Under the pieces are notes generated by a model that ran no database searches, was not told where the DNA came from, and worked only from the letters and a program-made list of their open reading frames with translations. DNA of 5,396 nucleotides from UBA8437 sp003445035 (GTDB lineage: Bacteria; Planctomycetota; Planctomycetia; Planctomycetales; Planctomycetaceae), in the NCBI GenBank assembly GCA_937901285.1, contig CALCHI010000380.1, positions 1-5,396 of the forward strand, written 5' to 3'. Position 1 is the first letter of the stretch. Every line of letters begins with the position of its first letter. The position numbers were made by a program, and so were the translations under genes. Below are positions 1 through 5,357 of the stretch, one piece after another.

Positions 1-209
1 AGCTCTTCCAGGTCGGCACGGCCCTGGGCGGTGTCAAGCTGCAGGTCGCCGACAGCGACCTGCAGCGAGCCCGCGAATTGATCGCCAACGAACCGTCAAA
101 GGAAACCACCGGGACAGCGTGGACGTGCCCGCGATGCGGCAGCGAAGTAGATGCCGGTTTCGAGATCTGCTGGAGTTGCCAGGCAACGCGAGCTGATCAA
201 CCCGACTAA
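1..209 (+). CDS. DUF2007-like protein with C-terminal zinc ribbon (3' part only)
   Basis: The gene enters from the left edge; its first complete codon is at 3 and it stops with TAA at 207-209, leaving 68 visible residues. The first visible stretch, containing GGVKLQVADSDLQRARELI, resembles the end of the small DUF2007 domain (called a putative prokaryotic signal-transducing domain), where a 'V.L.V...D...A.ELL' pattern closes the fold. A short linker leads to a zinc ribbon with two CxxC knuckles: CPRC at fragment residues 42-45 and CWSC at 56-59, ten residues apart. Four cysteines at this spacing suggest a structural zinc site. No enzymatic residues are visible and the true function is unknown. 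It converges on thrS, and the two stop codons overlap. The reading frame is supported by the intact ribbon; the DUF2007 name is less certain because the start and most of that domain lie outside the window. Confidence 0.72.
   Translation, partial: LFQVGTALGGVKLQVADSDLQRARELIANEPSKETTGTAWTCPRCGSEVDAGFEICWSCQATRADQPD
38..66. repeat. Perfect 12-bp inverted repeat (hairpin) inside the DUF2007-like gene
   Basis: GCTGCAGGTCGC at 38-49 and GCGACCTGCAGC at 55-66 are exact reverse complements separated by five bases (CGACA). The repeat lies wholly within coding sequence, over codons for LQVADSDLQ. It also lies 140-170 bases past the thrS stop on the minus strand, so it would fold at the 3' end of any thrS read-through transcript. 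Neither side has a T-tract, so it is not a canonical intrinsic terminator. Confidence 0.7.
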
Positions 210-2395
210 TACTCGTTGTCGGCAGCCGTCTCGCCTTCGAAACCCGTGAATTCGCTCTTGACCACCTGGCGAACCTGCCGCCCGTCGATCTCCTCGCGCA
301 ATCTCGCCACCGCCTGGTCGACGGGCATCATGCCCAGGTCGCCATCAATCCGATCCCGCAGCGCCACCGAACTCTCGGCCGCCTCCTTGTCGCCCACCAC
401 GGCCATGTAGGGAATCAGCTCCAGCTGCGCGTCACGGATCTTCGACTGTACCTTGGCACTCCTCAGGTCCGTCGTCACCCGGAACCCGGCCGCCCGCAAC
501 CGCTCGGTCACCTGCCCCGCGTACTCGGCGTGCCGGTCCTCGCTGATCGGAAGCACCCGCACCTGTTCGGGAGCCAGCCACAGCGGGAACGCCCCCGCGA
601 AATGTTCGATCAGCATCCCGACAAAACGTTCCATCGAGCCGAACGGTGCCCGGTGGATCATCACCGGGCGGTGCGGCCGGTTGTCGGAACCGATGTAATC
701 GAGATCGAAACGTTCCGGCAGGTTGTAGTCCAGTTGCACCGTGCCCAGTTGCCATTCACGTCCGATGCAGTCGCTGACCATGAAATCGGCCTTGGGCCCG
801 TAAAAGGCCGCCTCGCCGGCACACTCCTCGTAGTCCAGCCCCGTCTCCTCCAACACGTTCCGCAAGCTTCGCTCGGCCAGGTCCCAGTTCTCCTGGCTGC
901 CCACGTACTTGTCACTGCCGGTTTCACGCAGCGAGAGCTGGACGCGATAGTCGTCGAGTCCGACCGAGGCGAGCACGAACTTGACCAACTCGAGCGTCTC
1001 GCGGAATTCCTGCTCGACCTGGTCAGGCGTGCAGAACTGGTGCGCGTCGTCCTGGGTCAGGCCCCGGACGCGCAGCATTCCGTTGAGTTCACCGGATTGC
1101 TCGTAACGGTACACGGTGCCGAACTCGGCCAACCGCACCGGCAGTTCACGGTAGCTGCGAGGCTGGGACTTGTAGATCTGCACGTGGTGCGGGCAGTTCA
1201 TCGGCTTCAGCAGGAATCGTTCCTGAGTCCGCTCCCAGTGACGCAGGAACGCCACCCGCTCGTCCCTGGTCCCGTTGGCCGGGTAGCTCGACGTGTCGCA
1301 CCCCAGCACGGCCGCGGCGGCACACAACGCCTGCTCGTCCGTCTCGCCCAACGCCCCCTCCTCGAGCCTCCTGATCCAACCATCGACCAGTTGGCCGGCG
1401 TCGTGAGTGAACAGTGGTGCGAACTGCGAATCGCGGTAATAGGGAAAGTGACCGCTGGTCTCGTACAACTCGACACGGCCGACGTGGGGCGAGTAGACCG
1501 GGTCGTAGCCACGGGCCAGCAACTCGGCCTTAATGAAATCCTCGAGCCGACTCCTCACCCTGGCGCCCTTGGGCATCCACAGGCACAGTCCCTGGCCGAC
1601 CTCCGGGGTGATCGAGAACAACCCGTGCTGCTTGCCCAGTACACGGTGATCACGTCGACGCGCCTCCTCGATCCGTTCGAGATATGCCGCCTGCTCCTTC
1701 TTGCTGAACCAGGCAGTGCCGTAGAGACGCTGAAGACGACGGCCGTTGCTGGCGTCGCCCTTCCAGTGTGAACCAGCGACGCTGAGCACCTTGAAGGCCT
1801 TGATCCGGCCGGCGTCGGGCACGTGCGGGCCTCGACAGAGATCCACGAATTCGCCCTGGCGGTAAAAACTCAGGTCCGAATGTTCCGAGAGGCCCGTCTC
1901 GATGTGCTCGACCTTCAGCTCCTGCCCAAGTTCCCCGCAGAACGCGACCGCCTCGTCGCGATCCAGATGAAACCGCTCGAACGGCTCAGCTTCCTTGACG
2001 ATCGCACGCATCTCCTGCTCGATCCGTTCGAAGTCGTCTTCTCGGATCGGCTCATCCAGCTCGAAGTCGTAGTAGTACCCGTTGGCGACGGTCGGCCCGA
2101 ATGCCAGGCCAACGCCCGGAAAAAGCCTCATCACCGCACGGGCCATCACGTGGGCACAGCTGTGCCGCATCACGCCCAGGGCCTCGGCGTCACGGTCGGT
2201 CAGCAACTTCAGGGGAACCGGATCGGCATCGGTCAGCTGCTTCAGCGGCCGCATCGCATCGACGACCGTTCCGTCGATCTCGGCCGCCACCGTGGCCCGC
2301 GCCAGCCGCTCACCGATTCCCGCCGCGACGTCCAGTGCCGTCGCCTCGTCGGGGTGCTCCTGCAGCGTGCCATCGGGCAGTTGTACCTGGATCAT
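206..2395 (-). CDS. thrS: Threonine--tRNA ligase (threonyl-tRNA synthetase)
   Basis: This cytoplasmic class II aminoacyl-tRNA synthetase charges tRNA-Thr with threonine using ATP, and its editing domain removes mischarged serine. The 729-residue protein shows the full bacterial order. An N-terminal TGS domain (about 1-65) begins IQVQLPDGT. The editing domain carries H78/H82 (HSCAH) and C187/H191 (CRGPH). The catalytic core has motif 1 around 285-320, motif 2 at FGTVYRYEQSGE (425-436, R430), and motif 3 at IHRAPFGSMERF (580-591). Zinc ligands are C401, H452 and H581, and Q448 matches the conserved TQDDAH glutamine. The anticodon-binding domain spans about 606-705. E. coli ThrRS has 642 residues; the excess is an insertion at about 330-393 plus a tail ending NEY. 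The ATG at 2395 is preferred because the TGS domain begins there, GAGG lies 5 nt upstream, and a putative promoter sits at 2476-2505. The reading frame stays open to 2539, but that would add 48 residues unlike ThrRS and begin upstream of the promoter. Confidence 0.97.
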   Translation of the reverse strand: MIQVQLPDGTLQEHPDEATALDVAAGIGERLARATVAAEIDGTVVDAMRPLKQLTDADPVPLKLLTDRDAEALGVMRHSCAHVMARAVMRLFPGVGLAFGPTVANGYYYDFELDEPIREDDFERIEQEMRAIVKEAEPFERFHLDRDEAVAFCGELGQELKVEHIETGLSEHSDLSFYRQGEFVDLCRGPHVPDAGRIKAFKVLSVAGSHWKGDASNGRRLQRLYGTAWFSKKEQAAYLERIEEARRRDHRVLGKQHGLFSITPEVGQGLCLWMPKGARVRSRLEDFIKAELLARGYDPVYSPHVGRVELYETSGHFPYYRDSQFAPLFTHDAGQLVDGWIRRLEEGALGETDEQALCAAAAVLGCDTSSYPANGTRDERVAFLRHWERTQERFLLKPMNCPHHVQIYKSQPRSYRELPVRLAEFGTVYRYEQSGELNGMLRVRGLTQDDAHQFCTPDQVEQEFRETLELVKFVLASVGLDDYRVQLSLRETGSDKYVGSQENWDLAERSLRNVLEETGLDYEECAGEAAFYGPKADFMVSDCIGREWQLGTVQLDYNLPERFDLDYIGSDNRPHRPVMIHRAPFGSMERFVGMLIEHFAGAFPLWLAPEQVRVLPISEDRHAEYAGQVTERLRAAGFRVTTDLRSAKVQSKIRDAQLELIPYMAVVGDKEAAESSVALRDRIDGDLGMMPVDQAVARLREEIDGRQVRQVVKSEFTGFEGETAADNEY

Positions 2396-2400
2396 CGTCG

Positions 2401-2404
2401 CCTC
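2401..2404 (-). promoter_or_regulatory. Ribosome binding site of thrS
   Basis: On the minus strand GAGG lies 5 nt upstream of the ATG at 2395. A second purine run, GGAG at 2411-2414, is 15 nt away and too far to act. This site helps decide for the 2395 start over the longer open frame. Confidence 0.6.
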
Positions 2405-2475
2405 GACTCTCTCCGATCCGCACCCGGCCGCTACGAAAGGCCGCCGCACGAGTCGGTGGTTTGGGTTCGCGGGTC

Positions 2476-2505
2476 CATGTAAGGGAGTTCCCCGGAAGGC
2501 GTCAA
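2476..2505 (-). promoter_or_regulatory. Putative sigma70-type promoter of thrS
   Basis: Read on the minus strand, TTGACG (2500-2505, five of six to the -35 consensus) is followed after 17-18 nt by TTACAT/TACATG (2476-2482), a weak -10 box with three matches. Transcription would begin near 2469 and give a leader of roughly 75 nt before the ATG at 2395. I see no T-box or tRNA-like operator in that leader. The -35 match is good and the -10 match is poor in a GC-rich background, so this is a prediction. Confidence 0.42.
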
Positions 2506-2544
2506 CACCGGCCCGGACGTGCCCGACGACGCCGTCCACCTTGC

Positions 2545-2574
2545 TTGACGGCTCCTCGCAACAGACGGTAGCTT
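2545..2574 (+). promoter_or_regulatory. Putative promoter of tRNA-Val
   Basis: TTGACG (2545-2550) is a five-of-six -35 box. TAGCTT (2569-2574), 18 nt later, is a weak -10 box with three matches. The -10 ends 10 nt before the first base of the mature tRNA, so transcription would start only a few bases upstream of it, leaving a very short 5' leader for RNase P. It is back to back with the putative thrS promoter, with about 40 bp between the two -35 boxes. Confidence 0.48.
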
Positions 2575-2584
2575 TGCGGGTCGA

Positions 2585-2659
2585 GGACGATTAGCTCAGC
2601 CCGGTTAGAGCGCCACGTTGACATCGTGGAAGTCACTGGTTCAAATCCAGTATCGTCCA
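2585..2659 (+). tRNA. tRNA-Val (anticodon GAC)
   Basis: All four arms of the 75-nt cloverleaf can be paired by hand. The acceptor stem GGACGAT (2585-2591) pairs perfectly with ATCGTCC (2652-2658). The D stem is GCTC/GAGC (2594-2597, 2608-2611) with a 10-nt loop. The anticodon stem CCACG/CGTGG (2613-2617, 2625-2629) encloses the loop TTGACAT, which puts anticodon GAC at 2620-2622 (reads GUC, and GUU by wobble). The variable loop has 5 nt. The T stem ACTGG/CCAGT (2635-2639, 2647-2651) has loop TTCAAAT. The discriminator is A2659. The 3' CCA is not encoded (CTC follows), so it must be added by a CCA-adding enzyme. A terminator begins 42 nt downstream. Confidence 0.97.
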
Positions 2660-2701
2660 CTCCGGCGTTGTTCCCACGACGTCGAGAACACGAAAAACGA
2701 T

Positions 2702-2744
2702 CGAGGCCCGGAACCCTTGTTGGGTTCCGGGCCTCGTTTGTTTT
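2702..2744. terminator. Strong, probably bidirectional intrinsic terminator
   Basis: A perfect 15-bp stem, CGAGGCCCGGAACCC (2702-2716) with GGGTTCCGGGCCTCG (2722-2736), encloses the 5-nt loop TTGTT. On the plus strand it is followed directly by TTTGTTTT (2737-2744), a good U-tract for ending the tRNA-Val transcript. On the minus strand the same stem is followed after four bases by five T's (complement of 2693-2697), so it can also end the convergent transcript of the parvulin-like gene, whose stop is at 2773. Its position between two converging units fits this double use. Confidence 0.9.
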
Positions 2745-2772
2745 GCCTGTTGGTCTCAGATCGGCCCGGCAC

Positions 2773-3975
2773 TCATCGCCGCGTCGATGGCGGGCGACGA
2801 GGTGTGCCGCGAGGCACCGTGCCTCCGGCGGGACGGACTCCCGAAGAGGGCTTGGCCGTCGCCGGACGATTGAAACCCGCCTGCCGGGTCTTGCGGGCCA
2901 CCGCACCTGTGGTGGTGTTCATCAGGTAGTTATCCACACGGGTACGTCCCTTGATCGCCAGCAGGTGACGGGCCATCTCGGCCTGCGATTTCTGGTCCGT
3001 CACCATCTTGACCAGGTAATCCCGCACGTCCTTCATCGCGAACTCGGGCTTGGTGTGTCCCTCGCACTTGAGAATCCCGTAGCGAGACTGCGTTGGTGGT
3101 CCGTACTGGACAATCGCCGAGATCTCACCGAGCTTCAGCTTGAACGCCGCCGCCTCGAGCTTGGGAAACTCGTGGTGCCGTCGAATCGGTGGAATCAACC
3201 CACCCAGTGATCGGCTGTTGGGTTCGATGGAATCCCGCTTGGCGATCCGTTCAAAATCGCCGGGGTTTTTCTGCAGGGCATTCCAGGCCTCGTTGGCCCG
3301 GCGGATGTTCTCGTAGACGACCAGCCGCACCTTGACCCTGGGACCAAAATGGTGATCGTAAGCCGTCTTGAGATCCTGCTCCTTGACGACCACCGTCGCT
3401 CCGACCAGCTTCTTCATCGCCATCGCAGGCCAGATCCGGTTCCGGTGGTATTGTTCGGGCGTGATGTTATGACGGGCCCTGAGGATCTGGTACCACTGCG
3501 AAGGTTCCATCCCGGTTTCCTTGCACAGCCGCACGACCTCCTGCTTGACCTCGGCGTTGGTCACGGTGACACCCCGCCTGGCACATTCGAGTTCGATCAC
3601 CTTCCGGTTGACCAGTTCGTCGAGCACCTCGACCCCGACCCTCGCGATGCACTCCTTGGCCAACTCGTCCCGGCTGATGAAATCCGTCTTTCCGCCGGCG
3701 GTCGCAATCCGGGCCATGTGCTGCGCCTTGCGGACCGGCGGCCGCACGCGGGCGGTGCCGGTGTCCCTGGTCCTGGCAGCCGACTGGACCTGGGCAATAC
3801 CTTCAGCGGGCGTCCGCATCTGCAACGCCACCGCTGCGATCACGATAACAACCAGCGTTCCACCCAGAACAAGCACCAGGCGAGGTGACCTGGAGATCAG
3901 GGCCAGACGAGATCTCGCCCAACTCACAATCTGCTGGTTGGGGGCATCGGGTTGCGTCTCGGGTTGTTGGGCCAT
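2773..3975 (-). CDS. Membrane-anchored SurA/PrsA-like parvulin (PpiC-family) protein
   Basis: The product has 400 residues with the ATG at 3975. A polar N-terminus is followed by one hydrophobic segment at about 33-51 (LVLVLGGTLVVIVIAAVAL) with arginines before it, predicting a single-pass anchor with the bulk outside the cytoplasm. A helical SurA-N-like region covers about 100-195. A parvulin-like domain lies at about 214-308: the spacing of DFERIAKRDSIEPNSRSLGG, the 'F..LEAAAF.L.LGEIS' block and the final ILK strand match PpiC. The last 37 or so residues are a basic, proline-rich, probably disordered tail. The likely role is folding or assembly of exported proteins; isomerase activity is doubtful, because the usual histidines of the first and last strands appear to be L218 and G300. 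A GTG at 3993 in frame is an alternative start, but TGAGGA sits 9 nt before the ATG. The family call is good; the substrate is unknown. Confidence 0.85.
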   Translation of the reverse strand: MAQQPETQPDAPNQQIVSWARSRLALISRSPRLVLVLGGTLVVIVIAAVALQMRTPAEGIAQVQSAARTRDTGTARVRPPVRKAQHMARIATAGGKTDFISRDELAKECIARVGVEVLDELVNRKVIELECARRGVTVTNAEVKQEVVRLCKETGMEPSQWYQILRARHNITPEQYHRNRIWPAMAMKKLVGATVVVKEQDLKTAYDHHFGPRVKVRLVVYENIRRANEAWNALQKNPGDFERIAKRDSIEPNSRSLGGLIPPIRRHHEFPKLEAAAFKLKLGEISAIVQYGPPTQSRYGILKCEGHTKPEFAMKDVRDYLVKMVTDQKSQAEMARHLLAIKGRTRVDNYLMNTTTGAVARKTRQAGFNRPATAKPSSGVRPAGGTVPRGTPRRPPSTRR

Positions 3976-3983
3976 CTTGCCGA

Positions 3984-3989
3984 TCCTCA
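3984..3989 (-). promoter_or_regulatory. Ribosome binding site of the parvulin-like gene
   Basis: TGAGGA on the minus strand, with GAGG 9 nt upstream of the ATG at 3975. It overlaps the codons after the alternative GTG start at 3993, whose own purine run (AAGAAGAGGA) is about 14 nt away. This favours the ATG. Confidence 0.6.
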
Positions 3990-4020
3990 GCACCGCCAGA
4001 GCAAAATTCCTCTTCTTCGA

Positions 4021-4057
4021 CCGTCGCCGGCCGACCCCGGACTGTTCGGGGCGACGG
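4021..4057. repeat. Nested inverted repeats at the predicted 5' end of the parvulin-like mRNA
   Basis: CCGTCGCC (4021-4028) and GGCGACGG (4050-4057) are an exact 8-bp inverted repeat. Inside it CCCCGGA (4035-4041) can pair with TTCGGGG (4045-4051), with one G-T pair and a 3-nt loop. The two helices share bases 4050-4051, so they partly compete. The block lies just downstream of the putative minus-strand -10 box (4058-4063). It could therefore be a 5' stem-loop in the leader or a protein-binding site, or simply a product of high GC content. Confidence 0.45.
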
Positions 4058-4087
4058 AATCTAGTTCACGCCGCTTCCAACGGTCAA
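4058..4087 (-). promoter_or_regulatory. Putative sigma70-type promoter of the parvulin-like gene
   Basis: On the minus strand TTGACC (4082-4087, five of six matches) is followed after 18 nt by TAGATT (4058-4063, four of six). Transcription would start near 4051 and leave a leader of about 76 nt before the ATG at 3975. The region 3976-4265 otherwise holds only the opposing promoter and the inverted repeats listed separately; I see no further gene in it. Confidence 0.5.
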
Positions 4088-4182
4088 CATCGCTTCGACA
4101 CGGCCGGACAACCCGGATCCCGGTAAGACTTCGTCGCCACCAGCGAACCACCGACTGCCCCCCCGATCGTGCCGTGACGTCG

Positions 4183-4212
4183 TTGGACGCACCATTGGAG
4201 CAGGGCTACAAT
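4183..4212 (+). promoter_or_regulatory. Putative sigma70-type promoter of the SPFH gene
   Basis: TACAAT (4207-4212) matches five of six -10 positions. TTGGAC (4183-4188), 18 nt upstream, is a weak -35 with three matches. Transcription would start near 4219, giving a leader of about 47 nt. A 10-bp palindrome, CCGCATGCGG (4213-4222), directly follows the -10 box and covers the expected start point. Confidence 0.5.
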
Positions 4213-4251
4213 CCGCATGCGGTCGCCGACCCGAACTCAAGCCAAAGACCC

Positions 4252-4257
4252 AGGAGA
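4252..4257 (+). promoter_or_regulatory. Ribosome binding site of the SPFH gene
   Basis: AGGAGA lies 8 nt before the ATG at 4266. It is the strongest Shine-Dalgarno match in the window and fixes the start of the SPFH protein. Confidence 0.8.
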
Positions 4258-4265
4258 CAGCCACC

Positions 4266-5357
4266 ATGGGTTTCTTCGACAAGCTCAAGGGCGAGTTGAT
4301 CGATGTCATCGAGTGGAGCAACCAGGAGCCACACGCGCTGGTCTGGAAATTCCCTCGGTACAACAACGAGATCAAGAACAACGCCCAGTTGATCGTGCGT
4401 CCGGGACAACAGGCGATCTTCGTCCACGAAGGCCAAATCGCCGACGTCCTCGACCCCGGCCGCTATGAACTCGATACCAACAACATCCCGCTCCTCAGCA
4501 CCCTCCAGGGCTGGAAACACGGGTTCCAGAGCCCATTCAAGTGCGACGTCTTCTTCATCGGCACCCGCCAGGCGACTGACCTCAAGTGGGGCACCCCCAA
4601 CCCGTTGCCACTGCGGGACCCCGACTTCGGAACGGTCCGGATCCGCGCCTTCGGAAGCTACACGCTGAAGGTCATCGACCCCAAGCCGCTGCTCCAGGAG
4701 ATGGCCGGATCGCAGGAACAATTCGATTTCTCAGCCGTCGATACGCTGCTCCGCAGCCTGATCGTGCAGTCCTTCAGTGAGCACGTGGCCGAGTCGAACA
4801 TCGCCGCATTCGACCTGGCGGCCAATTATTCGGAGGTGTCGGAGGCAACCCGGGAGAAGGTCTGCGAGAAAATCGACGACGAGTACGGTCTGGAAATCAC
4901 CCAGTTGATGATCGTCAACGTGTCGTTCCCCGAAGAGGTCGAGAAGGCAATCGACTCGAGAGCCGCGATGGGAGCGATTGGCAACATGCAGCAGTACCAG
5001 CAGTACCAGTTGGGAAACGCGATGCCCGAAATCGCCAGCAACCCGGGAGGCGGAACGGCCGCCGACGGGATGGGCCTGGGGATGGGACTCGCGATGGCCG
5101 GGCAAATGGCCGGAGCGGTCGGCTCCCCACAGGCCAGTGCTGCTCCACCGCCCCTGCCCTCGGTCGGCTTCCACGTGGCTGTCGGAGGCAGCACGCAGGG
5201 ACCGTTCCCGGTCTCAGAACTGGGCGGCAAGATCACGCCCGAAACGCTCGTCTGGAGCCAGGGCATGGCCGCCTGGACACCCGCCGTGCAGGTTCCGCAA
5301 CTGGCGGGTCTCTTCGCGACACCACCCCCACCTCCCCCACCTCTCCCGCCGGCCTGA
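4266..5357 (+). CDS. SPFH-domain (YdjI-like) protein with C-terminal GYF_2 domain
   Basis: The 363-residue product begins MGFFDKLKGELIDVIEW, the typical start of the YdjI-like SPFH family, often annotated 'virion core protein'. Family landmarks follow: FPRYNNEIKNNAQL (29-42), VLDPGRYEL (61-69), TDLKWGTPNP (104-113) and LRDPDFG (116-122). The SPFH (stomatin/prohibitin/flotillin) fold covers roughly 40-230. A short Q/Y-rich stretch (242-248) and a Gly/Met/Ala-rich linker (about 260-287) lead to a GYF_2 domain at about 301-350, with conserved GPFPVSEL (312-319), 'I.P.TLVW..GM..W' (323-337) and a final LF. Proline-rich segments flank it: PPPLP at 294-298, and seven prolines at 353-359 in the tail. 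There is no signal peptide or clear membrane helix. In Bacillus subtilis YdjI is a membrane-stress scaffold partner of a PspA homologue; such a role here is inference, since no PspA gene is in the window. The GYF_2 domain probably mediates protein binding. The gene stands alone with its own promoter and ends in TGA; no terminator is seen in the 39 bases that remain. Confidence 0.9.
   Translation: MGFFDKLKGELIDVIEWSNQEPHALVWKFPRYNNEIKNNAQLIVRPGQQAIFVHEGQIADVLDPGRYELDTNNIPLLSTLQGWKHGFQSPFKCDVFFIGTRQATDLKWGTPNPLPLRDPDFGTVRIRAFGSYTLKVIDPKPLLQEMAGSQEQFDFSAVDTLLRSLIVQSFSEHVAESNIAAFDLAANYSEVSEATREKVCEKIDDEYGLEITQLMIVNVSFPEEVEKAIDSRAAMGAIGNMQQYQQYQLGNAMPEIASNPGGGTAADGMGLGMGLAMAGQMAGAVGSPQASAAPPPLPSVGFHVAVGGSTQGPFPVSELGGKITPETLVWSQGMAAWTPAVQVPQLAGLFATPPPPPPPLPPA

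Noticed and set aside
530..1771. A 413-codon plus-strand open frame antisense to thrS.
   Set aside because: It lies wholly opposite a well-recognised conserved gene and its translation shows no recognisable domain. Long antisense open frames are common in high-GC coding DNA.
2396..2470. A T-box or tRNA-Thr-like operator in the thrS leader.
   Set aside because: The predicted leader is only about 75 nt, and I see no T-box consensus, antiterminator pair or T-tract terminator in it.
1823..2482. A 219-codon plus-strand open frame antisense to the 5' half of thrS.
   Set aside because: Shadow of thrS; no ribosome binding site or family resemblance was seen.
2396..2539. A 48-residue N-terminal extension of ThrRS (open frame up to 2539).
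   Set aside because: The added residues do not resemble any ThrRS N-terminus, the TGS domain starts exactly at the ATG at 2395 with GAGG 5 nt upstream, and the extension would begin upstream of the best promoter match.
2585..2700. tRNA-Val as an attachment site of an integrated element.
   Set aside because: No direct repeat of the tRNA 3' end, no integrase and no composition shift were seen; an ordinary terminator follows the tRNA.
2626..3210. A 194-codon plus-strand open frame starting inside tRNA-Val and crossing the terminator.
   Set aside because: It overlaps the tRNA, the terminator and the antisense of the parvulin-like gene; no coding signal is visible.
3976..3993. GTG start at 3993 for the parvulin-like protein (six more residues).
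   Set aside because: The purine run before the GTG is about 14 nt away, while TGAGGA is well spaced for the ATG at 3975. The choice is not certain but the ATG is favoured.
4206..4721. A 171-codon minus-strand open frame, and others opposite the SPFH gene (4731-5174, 4826-5389).
   Set aside because: All are antisense to a clear SPFH-GYF gene and show no family features. The glycine run in one is just the complement of the polyproline codons.
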